Positions 48,033 through 61,399 of a DNA stretch of 64,000 nucleotides are shown here, in pieces (positions within the stretch are counted from its first letter, which is position 1; each line of letters starts with the position of its first letter). This stretch comes from Sapria himalayana (taxonomy: Eukaryota > Streptophyta > Magnoliopsida > Malpighiales > Rafflesiaceae). The notes beneath the pieces were generated by a model. The model searched no databases, had not been told where the DNA came from, and saw only the letters and a program-made list of their open reading frames with translations. The translations under genes and the position numbers were made by a program. The stretch covers positions 51,482 through 115,481 of the forward strand of contig JAREIK010010382.1 in NCBI GenBank assembly GCA_029783825.1, read 5' to 3'.

Positions 48033-51000
48033 ATCAATGTGTATATCTATATGTCTAACTATCTATATATCTATCTGAAATATCAACATGATTATATATC
48101 TATATATATATCTGTTTAATATTTTGGATATATGTAACTATCTATCTATCTATCGATCACTCTTTCTATCTATCTATCTATCTATCTATTAGTTTATCTA
48201 TCATTCTTAATATCAATCTATCGATCAATCTATAAATATGCCTATTTATTTGTATATCTATCAGTCTAACTACCTATCTATCTATTGATCTATCGATCCA
48301 TTTGTCTATCAATCAATCTATCTATCTACATATATGTATATCTATCTTTCTATTTTTTTGTCAATCAATCAATTAATCAATCTAATTATCAATCAATCAA
48401 TCTATCTATCTGAATATATATTTATCTATCTATTTGTCTATCTATTTGACTATCTATATGCCTACCTATCTATCTATTTAACAATATATCTATCCATATA
48501 TCTATGTGTCTATCTATCTATCTATCCAACTTTCTATCTATCTAACTATATCTATCCATCTTTCTATCTACCTGTCTGTCTATCTATCTATATCTATCTA
48601 TATCTATCTATATCTATCTATCATTTTGTGGATTTATATATCTATCTATCATTCTGTCTATATATATCTATCAATATTTTGGTCTATCTATCTGTCTGTT
48701 TATGTGCCTATCTATCTATCTATCTATGTATATGTCTATATATTTTTTTATCTATATGTCTATTTACAATCTATATACCTACCTATCTATTTATTAATCT
48801 ATCTATCTCTCTATATATCTATCTATTTGCTGATCTATCTATTTATTTATGTGTGTATGTGTGTTTATATATATATATGTATATATATATATATCTATTT
48901 ATCTATCTACCTATCTATCCATCTACCTACCAATCTATCTGCCTATCTAATAATTTGTATGTCTATCTATCTTTCTATCAATCTCTCTACCTTTCTATCT
49001 ATATTTATATTAATCTGTCTATCTATCTTACTTTTAATCTATCTATCAATCTATCTTTTAATCTATTTATCAATCTCCTATTATTAATTGTATATAAATT
49101 TTTCTATCAATCAATCTATATATTTATCTATCTACCTTTCTATATTATATATATTTATCTATCTATATGTCTTATATATATTTAATTTTTTATCTATCTA
49201 TCTATCTATCTATCTATCTGTCTATCTATCTGTCTATCAATCTATCTATCTTTTTGTCTAACTATCTCTCTATCTATTTATCTTTATGTCTATATATTTG
49301 TCTATCAAAATTTCTATCAATCTATCTATCAATATGTCTATCTATATATCTATCTATTTATCTATTTGTATATCTATTTATTTATATGTCTATATATCTA
49401 TGTGCCTATCTATCTATCTATATGATTAACTTTCTAAATGTCTATCTATTAGTCTATCTATCTATCTATTTATATAATTAACTTTCTAACTGTATATCTA
49501 TCATTATATCTATCTATCTATTTTTCTATCTGTCTATCTATCTATCAATCTATATGTCAATCTATATGTCAATCTATATGTCTTATCTATTTGAATATCT
49601 ATCTATTTATATATAAGTCTATCTTTATATGTAACTGTTTATATATCTACATGCCTATCTATTTTTTTTAATTATTTCTCAATCTATCTGTCTATCTATT
49701 TTTGTATATCTATTTATTTATCTATATATATATATCTGTCAAATACATATCTATCTATCCATCTATCTACCTATCTAATAATTTTTCTATCTATGTATCA
49801 ATATATCTATCTGTCTATATTTTGGAAAATCAATATGTCAAACTATCAGTTTATCTATCTATATATCTTTATGTCTATCTATATGACTATCTATCTAATA
49901 TTCTATCTATATATCTTTATATCTATCTATCTATGTATATTTCTATCAAACTTTCTATCTATATGTCTGTTTATGTCTCTTTCAATCTGTCTATCAATAT
50001 GACTATCAATCTATCTATTAGAGTATCTATCTACTATTTGTTTATCTATCGGTATATCTTTCTATCTAACAATCTATCAGTCTATCTTTCTATCTATATA
50101 TAAGTCTATCTTTCTATCTATCTCTATGTCTATCTGTGTATGTTTGTGTGTGTGCATATCTCACTATCTGTCTATCTATCTATTTATTTATTTGTCTCTC
50201 TCTCTCTCTCTTTATAAATCAATCAATATGTTCATTTATTTGTCTATATAGTTGTCTAGCTTTCTATCTATCTTTCTATCTATTTATTTTCCTATCTATC
50301 TACCCATCTATCTCTCTATTTATCCATCTATTTTTCTAATAATTTATAAAACTATATCTCTAAGTATCCGTCTATCTAGCTATATGTTTATTTATTTATA
50401 TATCTTTTTATCTAGATGTTTATTTATATATCTATCTATATTTTATTTATCTATCTATTAATGTATATATTTGTCTATCAATCTATCTATCTATTTGTCT
50501 TTCAATTTGTCTATCAATCAATCTATCAATCAATTTATGAATCTCTCTATGAATCTATCTATCAATCTGTCTATCAATCTATTATAAATCTTTCTACCAA
50601 TCTATCCATTGATTTTTTTATCAATCTATCTATCAATCTATGTATATATCTATCTATCTATCTTTTATCTATCCATCAATCTATCCATCAATCTATCTTT
50701 TTATCTATCCATCAATCTATCCATCAATCTATCTATAAAACTATCTATCAAAATGTCTATCAATATGTCGAGCAATCTGTCTATAAATCTATCTATTAAT
50801 CTTCCTATCTATATGTATATCTATTTATCTATCTATATGTCTATCTATCTACTAATTAATTAATCAATATGTCTATCTATTTGAATGTCTATCAATCAGT
50901 TTGTTTGTCTATTTATCTATCTTTCTATCTGTCAGTCTATTTGTCAAACTATCTATCAGCCTATCTATTTGTCTATCTATCTATCTAACTATCTGTTTAT

Positions 51001-52451
51001 CTACCCATATATCTATATATATCTATGTTTGTCTATCTGACTATCTATTTGTCTATTTATTTATCTTCCTAACTATTTGTTTATCTATATGTCAATTTGT
51101 CTATTTAAATATCAATATATCTATTTTCTATATGTTTGTCTATAAGTTTGTATATATGTCTCTATATATTTATGTCTATATATTTGTTTATCTATCTATC
51201 TATCAATGAATCTATCTATATATCTATTTAACCATCTGTTTATCTAAATTTCTATCTATTTGTCTATCTCCCTATTTATCTTTCTATTTATCTATTTATC
51301 TATATGTCTATCTATCTTTAGTTTATATGTCTAATTTTTTTTGTCTATCTATTCGTCTATCTTTCTCTCTAACTATCTATCTATATGTCTATCAATTTAT
51401 CTATTTATCGGTCTCTCTATCTATTTGTCTATCAAACTATCTGTCTATCTTTTTATATATTTGAATATCTATTTGTCTATCTCTCTATTTGTCTATCTAT
51501 CTATTATATATCTATGAGTTTATTTATTTGTTTATCTTTCTATTTATCTATCTGTTAGTCTATTTGTCTGTCTATTTGTGTGTAATTTTGTCTATCTATA
51601 TGTTTATCTATTTGTCTATCAATCTATTTATCAATCTTTCTATCTGTCAATCTATTTGTCTATCTATCTCTTTGTCTATCTTTTATATATTTGTCTATCT
51701 ATCTATCTATCTATCTATCTATGTGTCTATTTATCTATCTATCGATCTATCTATTTGTCTATATATCTATCTATTTATTAATAAATTAATCTTTCTTTTT
51801 ATTTATCTAAGTATATTAATATCTATCTGTCTATCTATCTATATATCTATCTTTTAATTTTTTATCTATTTGTATATCTCTTTATCTATCTAAATGACTA
51901 TATATATATATATATTTATATCTATCTATAAATCTATTTATCAATTTATCCCTCAAATTGTTTACCAATCTATCTATCAATTTGTCTATCAATCTAACTA
52001 TCGATCTATCTATCATTTAATCTTTAAATCTATCTTTCAATCTAATTATTAATCTAACTATCTATCTATCTATATATTAATCTATCTATATATTTGCCCA
52101 TTGATTTGTCTATTGATCTATCTATTTATCTATCCATATGTTTGTCTAACTAACTAACTATCTATCTATTTGTCTATCTATCTATCTATCTATCTATCTA
52201 TATTCTTATTTCTTTCTTTCTATTTTTCTTTATATCTATTTATCTATCGATTTAGCTATCCGACTATTTGTCTATCTATTAGATTATCTATTAGTCTATT
52301 TGTCTATCTATCTGGCTATCAATATATTTATCAATCTGTCTATTTAAACTATTTTTCTATTAATGAATCAAACAATCTATCTATCTATCTATTAATAGAT
52401 AGGTAGAAAGATAGATTGTTTATCTATCTATATTACTTAAAAGACAAATAG

Positions 52452-52484
<33 letters not shown>

Positions 52485-55400
52485 TAGGCTTAAGTTGATA
52501 TAATTAAATAATTATATCTATTTGTCTAATAGATATTATTTATCTTCTAAATTAGATTGATAGATTGAGATTATTATTGATAGATAGACACATTGTATTT
52601 AAAATATATCTATCTATATATTTGTATATTAGCTTAAGCTTGTATAGTATACTACCTCTCTAAATTTCTGTATATAATAAAACAAATAGTCAAATGCTTT
52701 AAGTTAAATGAGAGATCTTTCTGCCTATATATCTATATATCTGTCTATCTAATTTATCTATCTATCTGTCAATCAATCTATCTATCTATGAATATTTCTA
52801 TCAATTTAAATATCAAACTATCTATCTATCTGTCTATCTATATGTCTATTTGTCTATCTGTCTATCTATTTATTTGTTTATCTATCTATCTATTTAATTG
52901 TTTGTCTATTTGTTTTTCTATCTTATATTTATCTATCTACATATCTACCTAAATATCTTTCTCTCTATCTATCTAAATGTCTATCTATCTATGTGTCTAT
53001 CTGTCTATCTCTTTGTCTAACTATTTTTCTATCTTGATATCTATCTATCTATCATTTTGTCTATCAATATATCTATCTATGTGTATATTAATCTATTTAT
53101 CAATATACATATCTATTTCTTTATATATTATATTTTAATCATTATATCTATCTATCTATCTGTCTATTCGTCTATATGTTTGTCTATGTGTCTATCTATA
53201 TGTCTATATATTTGTCTATTTATCTTTCTATCTATCTATCTATCTATATGTCAATCTATCTTTCTAATAATCTAAATATTTATATAACTATTAATCTATC
53301 TATTTTTTTATCTACCTATATATCTATAAGTCTATTAATTTGTCTATTTATCTGTCTATATATATATCTATATCTAACTATCTATTTGTCTATCAATTTA
53401 TCTATCAATCTTTCTATGAATCTATTTATCAATATGTTTATAAATCTTTTTATCAAATTGTTTATAAATCTATTTATCAATATCTCTAAATCTATCTATT
53501 TATCTATCTATCAATCTGTCTATCAATTTTTTCATTAATCTATCTCTCTATCAATTAATCAATCTATTTTTCTATTCATCAATCTATCTTCCTATATATC
53601 TTTCTATTTATTATCTAGCTATCCATCTATAAGTATATCTATGTGTCTAACTATCTATCTATATATCTAGTATCTATTTATTTGTCTATCTTTTTATATA
53701 TCTATCAATCTATCTAATTATCAGTTTAAGAATCTATCTATCCATTTTTCTATCTATTTATCTATCTATCTATCTATCCATCTGTCTATCAAACTATTTA
53801 TCTATCTTTCTATCTATTTGTTGTTTGTCAACCTGTCTACCTGTCTATCTGCATATATGCATGTCTATCTATCTATCTATTTGGTTGGTTTCTATTTGAA
53901 TGAATGTCTATTAGCATGTCTATTGTCTACTTAACCTTTTGTCTGTTTATTTAACTATTTGTCTATCTGTCTATATATCTATTTATCTGTTTATCTATAT
54001 TTATTTATCTATCTATCTATTTATCAGTGTATTTTTCTGTGAATCTATATGTCTATCTCTAAGTCTATCTATCTATCTCTCTATTTGGGTATATATTTGT
54101 CTATATATCTATCTATCTGTATATACTTATCTATCTATATGAATATCCTATTTATCTATCAATCTGTCTGTGTATCTATCTATATTTCTTTCTTTCTTCC
54201 TTCCTATTAGTCTATCAATCTGTCTATTTATCTATCTATATATATGTCTGTCTATTATCTATTAGTCTATCTATTTGTTTATTATCTATCTATCTATTTA
54301 TATATCTGTCTATATATCGTTCTATCTATCTGTCTATCTTTCTATGTATCTATCTGTCTATCTATCTGTCTATCTATCTATCTATCTGTCATTTTATTTG
54401 TATATCTATCTGTTTATTCTAGCTATCTCTCTTTCTATCGATCTTATCTTTCTATCTCTCTACCTATCTATTTTTATTTCTATATGTCTATCTATCTATC
54501 TTTATATCTATCGATCTATCTTTATATCTTTGTATGTATCTTTCTATCTATCTATCTATCTATCTAATTAACTAACTTTATGTCTGTATATCTATCTTTA
54601 GTCTCTCTATCTATCTATCGGGCTAGTTATCTATCTAATTTTCTATATATCTATCTATCTATTTATCAATCTATTTGTATATCATCTATAAATATATTGG
54701 TCTTTCGATCTAATTGTCTATCTGTCCATTTATCCATCTATCTAGCTGTCTATCAATTTGTCAATCAATCATTTATTCAATATGTCTAATCAATCTATGT
54801 ATCAATCTGTCTATCAATTGTTTATCAATCTTTCTATCAATTTTCTAATCATCAATCAATCAATATATCTATAAATCTATCAATCAATCAATCTTTCTAT
54901 CTATCTATTTTCCTTTCTATCTATTTATCTATATATCTATAAGTCATTTCTATCACTTTATATATCTATCTAATAATCTATCATCTTTAAATCTATCTAT
55001 CTATTTATCTGCATATCTATCAATGATGTATATCTTTATCTAGTTATCTATCATTCAATCATTCTATCAATTTGAATATCAATCTATCTATCAATTTGAA
55101 TAACAATCTATCTATCAATTTGAATATCAATTCTATCTTTATCGATCTTTCAATCATTCTATCAATCTTATATTATCTTTTTATCATATAGCTATCTATC
55201 TTTCTATGTATGTATCTATATATCTGACTATCATTCTGTTCATCAATATGTCTATCGATCTGTCTATCTATCTATATATTTGTCTATTTTTCTATCTAGC
55301 TTTCTGTTTATCTATCTCTCAATCAATCTATATATCTCTATGACTATATATCTATTTATCTTTCTATCTTTCTATCTTTCTATCTGTCTATCTATCTACC

Positions 55401-56440
55401 TATATATTTATATAATCTATATAATCTATATATCTATATTTTAATATATCTATTTATGTTTCTATCTATCAATTTATCTATCAATTATTATTTCTAATAA
55501 TCTATCTATTTGTATTTTTGCTTGTCCATCTGTCTATCTTTCTATCTATTTTTTTGTTTTTCTATCTATCTATGTCTATCTATGTATTTATGTGCCTATC
55601 TATTTGTATATTTATCTATCTATATTTCAATCAATCAATCTATCTTTCTATATGTTTATCTATCTATCTATCTATTTGTCTATCTATCTATCTGTCTGTC
55701 TGTCTATCATTCTATCTATTTATCTGCCTATCTATTTATCTATCTATCTATTTGTCTATCTATCTATCTATTAATTAATCATTCTAACTATCTATATATT
55801 AGTCTATTTATCAGTCTATCTATCTATCTATATATCTATCTATCTTTTTATTAATCATATATTTATTGATCTATCTATCTAACTATTCTAACTCTTCTAT
55901 ATATCTATATGTCTATCAATAGTTTATCAATTATCTATCATCTTTCTAACAATTAGTTTATCAATCTTTTATCATCTATTTATCAATTTCTATATAAATC
56001 TAGCTATCTTTATCAATATGTACATCAATTTATTTATCAATCTATCTTTCAATATTCTATTACTCTATCTATTTATCTATCTATTAATCAATCTATTTGT
56101 ATATCTATATCTATCTTGTCTATCTATCTTTTATCTATCTATTGTCTATCTATTAGTCTATCTATGTGTTTATCTATCCTTCTATCTATTTCCCTAACTA
56201 TTTATGTTTCTATCTATCTATCAATCAATTTATCTATCTGTCTGTATCTATCTATCAATTTGTCTATCTATTTTATCTATCTATCAATATATCTATCAAT
56301 CTGTCTATTACTCTGTATCTATTTGTCTTTCTACTTATCTATATATCATTTTGTCTATCTATCTATATATGTGTCTATCTATCTACCAATCTATCTATGA
56401 ATATATCTTCCTATCTCTATCTATCTTTTCTATCTATCTC
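48033..56440. repeat. Degenerate (TATC)n array
   Basis: About 8.4 kb of TATC-type repeats on the plus strand, the opposite sense to the arrays at 22099-24301 and 35033-41091. It is bounded by the 5' end of CACTA copy C on the left and by the 5' end CACTACAAAAAAATG of copy D on the right. A non-repetitive, partly strand-switched patch lies at 52370-52740. All long Tyr/Leu/Ser/Ile open frames here (up to 283 codons) are repeat by-products. Confidence 0.95.
52370..52740. other. Strand-switch patch with palindrome inside the TATC array
   Basis: 52370-52421 is a near-perfect inverted repeat centred on ATTAAT (52391-52396), with arms AAACAATCTATC... differing by one 4-base unit. The following ~300 bp mix GATA-sense and TATC-sense words with AT-rich filler and two 'gcttaag' words (52488, 52634), then ordinary TATC repeats resume. 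Confidence 0.6.
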
Positions 56441-56830
56441 CACTACAAAAAAATGTCATTTAGCTAGGAAAATGTAGCTATGGAAAAATTTCTAGCTAAT
56501 TAGCAAGATATTAGCTTGGAAATAACACAGATATTTGATTTTCTATTAAATTAAAATTTTTCGATAGATTAGTGATAGATTAGTGATGGAAATGTTCGTT
56601 TGAAAATATTACATTGCTATATTTCGTAAATTACGCGCCAAGAATGCGGAGAATTTAGCAATGAATTTCATTATGGAATTTTCCTAGCTAATTATATCGT
56701 GACAAAATCCATCACTAAATAATTATCTTAAATTTTTTTTACTATTTATATTTTATTGCAAGAGATTATCTCTTAAATTTTATTTTTCACAAAATATATC
56801 CATTTAACTAGTAATTTTTCCCAAGCTATT
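56441..56830 (+). repeat. Copy D 5' terminus and subterminal repeats
   Basis: CACTACAAAAAAATG at 56441-56455, then 'tttagctaggaaaatg', 'ttctagctaattagc', 'ttttcctagctaatta' and related words. This is the best preserved CACTA left end in the window. Confidence 0.85.
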
Positions 56831-58010
56831 TGGCTTGGACATAATTTTCATCACTAATCTTTAATGATTTAATTTTTTATACATTATTTATTTTAATATT
56901 TTATTTAATTTTGTATATTAAAGGTACTCATTCCATGGTCTATAGATGAGCAATCCTTGAATGACACATTCTTCTCCTATAATTATAAAATAAGTTATTA
57001 TAAAAAATAATTTAAAAAATATAAAATACAAAAAAAAATTAATATTAAGAAAGACTACAATAACTATTAATAAAGTCTACAATAACTATTAATATAGACT
57101 ACAATAACATTAAATAATTAATTTTATAATTATTAAAATTTTTAAAGATATTTAAAAAAATGAACATACATTAAAATTTCTACTAATAAAAAGATTAAAT
57201 AATTCATTATATGATAAAATATAATATACTTACAAAAATATCATATTTAATGAATAAAATAGTAAATATTAATATTATTTTAAGTATAAAAAATAGTTTT
57301 ATGCCTAAAAAAATTTTATAAAAATTATTACTAAAAAATTTGAAAGTTTAGAATTATAAAATAATTTCTAATTTTTCATAATCTTTAAATAAAAATAAAT
57401 TAATATTTAAAGTTAAATACAGAGATGTTTGCCCCTATTGAAATTTATAAGAACTAAATAATTGAGTTAAATTTATACTATTAGCTTTTAATATTCCATC
57501 TTTATTAAATTTAATAAATATAAATTTTTTCTTAAAAATCATATCACTTTAAGTAATTTTTAGAATTTTATAAATTATAAATTATATCAAATAATACGAA
57601 ATTCTATGCCTTTAAAATTATTTCATATCATCTTCATAAAAATTAATATGAATTCTAAAAAATTTATAAACTTAAAATATATATTTATATATTTTTTAAC
57701 AAAAAGAGTATTTATAATTTTTAGGAAAGTGTCTTGATGACCAATAATCTTTTCATGTATGCCTTGCCATATTAACTTTACAAATCTTGTAGTCATTTGA
57801 TTTTTTTTTCTATTTGGAAAACCAAACATCTATTTTTTTGAAATTATTTATATATTTATTATTTAATTAATTTGATAATTAAAAATTGAAAGGTATTTGT
57901 TTTTCATATGTGTCTTGCTACACACACATTAACTTGTTGAAAATAATTTATTAAGAAAATAAAAAGATGAGTCTTAATGTTTTATATATATTATTGTATA
58001 TTAAATATTT
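56830..58010 (+). repeat. Copy D conserved 5' block and AT-rich interior
   Basis: 56920-56980 is the reverse complement of the conserved 5' block of A, B and C. 57415-57475 ('cccctattgaaatttataag') matches copy B 34030-34080. 57540-57960 is the reverse complement of copy A 11840-12150. The 68-codon open frame at 57623-57829 (minus strand) has no protein features I recognise. Confidence 0.6.
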
Positions 58011-59200
58011 TGATAATTTAAAATTAAAACATTAATAGAATTTTAAAACCTAATAAAACTTAATAAACTTAATAGTTAGAGAAACTATATCTCTAACTTT
58101 CTCCATTGGCCTCTCTCTGACTCCAACATATTCAAAATGAAACATAAGTCACAAATGTCCCCACAAACATATTGCTAGGGTTTGAGAAACATGGATGCTG
58201 CACGGCATTGACGCATCGTCATAGTCATGGCATACCCATGAAGAAAATCTGGTCTTTAAGGAATGGAAGCAATTTTCATCATGCTAGTTTTACTGAACTC
58301 CGGGGATGACAGATAAATCAGTGCTATCGCAATAGCCTTCCAGCAAGTCACCTTCTTCCTGAGTAATCCCAAGGGTGTCAATCATGCTAGGCCAGCACTA
58401 TCAATATTTCTGCAAATTGCTCGGCAGCATCTGGGTCCTAAATAGGTTTCTATGTTGAGGAAAAAAAGAATGATCTCTCATGTGCACTCTTTATGCTCAA
58501 GCAAGGAGTCCCAGTAATTCAACGATTTTTCTTCTAATTTCATTTGAACAATGAGCGTGGACCTCAATCCTTCATTGAGTGTTCTCACTGTGGCATTGAG
58601 TGATAGCTCGCTACAACGAGAAAGGACTAATGAACTTGAACTAGTTGGTCATTTGAAAATTCTCAGAGATTGGAAGAGGGTTTGTAGTAATCAAAAATGC
58701 TTCATCTGTTATATTTGCTACTAAACTAATTGTTTATGTACATTCTCTATACCAATGTCGGACTTTAGCCTTGTTTCATTTTTGTAATTGTTGATTTCCA
58801 TCATGATATTGGTTAAAAATATGATCACTTATAATTCGTTCAAAATAAAGACTAATATGCACGTGTATTCAAAATAAAAAGTGAAATGCTTAAAATGGTT
58901 TAATCATGTATACAATATAGCTCTAATTGCTCTAATTTGTAAAGGTGAAGATGAAATAAAATAATTGTAAGGATTAAAAATTGACATTTGTTAGGATTAT
59001 AAATAATGTTCATTAGTACATTTTAACATAATATTGTGTTCATGATAAAATTTGTTCAAAAATGAGACCAAATCAAATCATTCGAATCATTACCCTTTTG
59101 ATCAAATTGATATATATAAATTTGTTAATCATTAATATGGGACTACCCAATTCAATTCAAACCTTAATATATTTATGGGGCATTTGGAATGCATATACTA
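58011..59200. other. Foreign, less AT-rich segment of copy D, unrecognised
   Basis: 58080-58740 has a more even base composition than the CACTA interior. A plus-strand open frame of 58 codons at 58551-58727 starts MSVDLNPSLSVLTVALSDSS and contains ERTNELELVGHLKILRDWKR. It could be a captured exon, but I recognise no family and the start is arbitrary. 58740-59200 is AT-rich with nothing visible. Confidence 0.35.
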
Positions 59201-59217
59201 CTGTTATAATAAAATTT

Positions 59218-59424
59218 TCATGAACTATATAGACATGTGCCTTTAAATAATGCATTTTCTTTATCATGCGCCTGGCCTGTATGCATCTTTCTGAAGAATG
59301 AAGCTAGCAAATGTAGACGTATGACTTTCCTTTGATCCATATCATCATGGGAATTCGTAGAGTAACTTGCCTTCTTTTTTTTGTTACGATCAAATATATA
59401 TATTTGTTCAGTTTTAAACTTCAT
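59218..59424 (-). CDS. RNA polymerase relic, C-terminal block
   Basis: 68 codons. The frame reads MKFKTEQIYIFDRNKKKKAS and DDMDQRKVIRLHLLASF. Three residues before the Met, in the same frame, read QDY, giving the family's 'QDYM...V.I...DR..KKR..V........RDRRKT' pattern. The expected 'H.KDA' and the terminal His-Asp motif are not found, so the catalytic C-terminus is lost. Confidence 0.6.
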   Translation of the reverse strand: MKFKTEQIYIFDRNKKKKASYSTNSHDDMDQRKVIRLHLLASFFRKMHTGQAHDKENALFKGTCLYSS

Positions 59425-59592
59425 ATAGTCCTGCTCAGTTTTTTAAGGACGAACACTATATAAAACGATTTATCCATGTCTGATAATAACTAATCCACAT
59501 TGCAGATCAATTCCATTAGATAAATATACATGGATAGCATTCTTTAAAGAAGGATTGTATATCTTTAGCTAATTCGCTACATTCTTGTTGTC

Positions 59593-60027
59593 TTAACAAT
59601 GGTTCATAATTTGATAAATATCATTTGATGTACTTAATAAAGTTTTACCATATAGCATAGGCATGAACAGTACTTTGATTAATTTATGTGTGAGGCTTGG
59701 AATTACTATGTTAAGTAGATTTTCCGACAATTTCTTGTTCCAGTATCTCAGAAGCTCATCTAAAATATTACTGTAGATATCTTTAATTAAAATAGTATTA
59801 TCTTCAATCAAATGCATAAGATTAGTAAATGAAGCTAATTTTGTATCTAACATAAAATAACTTATCATTTGATAAGCACTTGCTGAAGTATCTTGTATGA
59901 TAGGAATTTGCATTAGATTAGTACTATTTTTAAGACATAGACACTTGCTTATGAACTGATAGGGATCAGCCACATCATTATCTTTTACAATTTGGAGGAG
60001 ATCCTCATCTGATAAATTATCATCCAT
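59593..60027 (-). CDS. RNA polymerase relic, catalytic palm/fingers block
   Basis: 144 codons, the longest intact block. IPIIQDTSASAYQMISYFML (residues 41-60) holds the first catalytic Asp (D46, equivalent to T7 D537). LTHKLIKVLFMPMLYGKTLL (residues 112-131) is the O-helix equivalent, with K118 (T7 K631), Y126 (T7 Y639) and G127. The position of T7 R627 is His (H114). All other key residues visible in this block are kept, so the gene decayed recently or this block is preserved by chance. The frame ends at a stop at 59593 just after NDIYQIMNHC. Confidence 0.8.
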   Translation of the reverse strand: MDDNLSDEDLLQIVKDNDVADPYQFISKCLCLKNSTNLMQIPIIQDTSASAYQMISYFMLDTKLASFTNLMHLIEDNTILIKDIYSNILDELLRYWNKKLSENLLNIVIPSLTHKLIKVLFMPMLYGKTLLSTSNDIYQIMNHC

Positions 60028-60105
60028 ATTATTTTTATACCATAAGAAAGACTCTCATAAGTTATGAACTTCTTACAATGAAAAGCAGCAACACTGCTTA
60101 TTGTT

Positions 60106-60324
60106 CTATATACATTTACTGCAGGGGTCAATTACATCTACTACATTCTCACTAGAGAAAATAATTAGACTACTAGCTAAATCACGCTCATGAAAATGGA
60201 ATTCCCCATCATGGTAAATTATTCCACGAAAGTCAACGAAGGCTGGTAGATAGAATTTATAATTGTAGGCTGATGCTAGTTTTATTGTGAAAGTTTCATA
60301 TCGAGCACATTGGACATGCTCCAT
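60106..60324 (-). CDS. RNA polymerase relic, 'PAFxDFRGxxY' block
   Basis: 72 codons, almost entirely conserved core. ARYETFTIKLASAYNYKFYL (residues 7-26) is followed by PAFVDFRGIIYHDGEFHFHE and RDLASSLIIFSSEN. In mitochondrial-plasmid RNA polymerases this region reads similarly as 'LPAF.DFRGR.YR.G..HFHERDLA.SLI.F', the template-contacting part of the T7-like palm. The Met at 60324 is probably internal, because homology begins at once upstream in another frame. Gly-Arg is replaced by Gly-Ile (DFRGI). Confidence 0.8.
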   Translation of the reverse strand: MEHVQCARYETFTIKLASAYNYKFYLPAFVDFRGIIYHDGEFHFHERDLASSLIIFSSENVVDVIDPCSKCI

Positions 60325-61399
60325 GAGGATCTAACCAAATCATCATAATTACTTAGAAATGGGTACTTTTTCTTAAACTGTTTATAAGTATACCTTACTA
60401 TTTCTATGGACCTACTAACATTCACTTTGAGAGACTTTCAGGCATAAGTAAACCATGTTTAACTAAGAGTTGCTGTTTCTTTTTAATGAAGCTCAATACA
60501 TCCTTATTAATATTAAAAGCCTATTCATGTAATTTATTCAAGGTTAAGCACAATTATGTAATCCAGTATTTAGATGAATATTAAAATGGGTCAAGTTATG
60601 GGATGTAATTATGCGAAAGTGGTGATAAATAGCACCTATTGGGTCAGATTAGTGCCCACCACGCAAATTTGATATATAAAAAGGTGGTATTAAATCCTCA
60701 CTTATGGGTCTCCAAGCCTTAGGCTTACATACCATTAGTAGATTGAGTTTGATCGGAATCATGTCAATCTCAAAATTGCAAATTGCATATAAATTGCCTT
60801 GGATATAGATTTTTTTACCATCCTTATTCTTTAGATAATATTCATTAAAGTTGAATTGACTTGTAACCTCAATCATATGTCAATCCAATAAGAATTCAAC
60901 CAAAAACACACCTATCACATATTTCTTATATTATTTCTTTTTAGGTTTTCCGTTAGACAGCTTAACCTGTTGTGCCTTCTCATTACAACTAGAAGCCTTG
61001 TCTGACACTATTTTTTATCTCCCATTTTTGTGCCTTTCAAGACATGAGCTTGGAATCTTACACACATTTTCAGATATTCAATCAGAGTTGATATGGGAAC
61101 TTGGGGTAATCATTAATAAGTTGAAGAGAGAACCTAGTACATAAATAATAACGATCTCCAAAGTGTAATGATCTAAATATTGAAATAGGTGATACTAAGA
61201 CAACATGATCAAGGTAGATCTTGAGATAATCCTTAGTAGTTGTCTTCTCTTTAGATATCATCATCTTAAATATTTCATTCGTATGCTCATACAAATTGGG
61301 TTTCTCCTCATCATACATTGAAGTATAGCCCTCAATTAACTTTTGCAAACAGAATAATTTACTCTATGTTAGATGAGACCTAGAATTCTTTCCAATATA

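Larger units (their letters stand above)
59218..61348 (-). pseudogene. Phage-type DNA-dependent RNA polymerase, linear mitochondrial plasmid type, broken
   Basis: Relic of a single-subunit (T7-like) RNA polymerase of the type encoded by linear plant and fungal mitochondrial plasmids, which would transcribe plasmid genes in the mitochondrion. Blocks in order on the minus strand: 61082-61348, probable N-terminal part (SIFRSLHFGDRYYLCTRFSL); 60649-60876 with PIKLNLLMVCKPKAWRPISE; 60106-60324 with FYLPAFVDFRGIIYHDGEFH and FHERDLASSLIIFS; 59593-60027 with the catalytic Asp motif and the K...YG helix; and 59218-59450 with EQDYMKFKTEQIYIFDRNKK and DQRK. Stops and frame changes separate the blocks. 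The final 'HD.F' catalytic motif is not found beyond 59218. It is thus a nuclear pseudogene, flanked by CACTA copy D sequence. Typical intact plasmid enzymes are longer (roughly 900-1100 residues from family knowledge). Confidence 0.8.

Noticed and set aside
48334..56477. Plus-strand Tyr/Leu/Ser/Ile frames, the longest 283 codons (48334-49185), resembling a membrane protein
   Set aside because: By-product of the TATC array; hydrophobicity follows from the repeat and not from selection.
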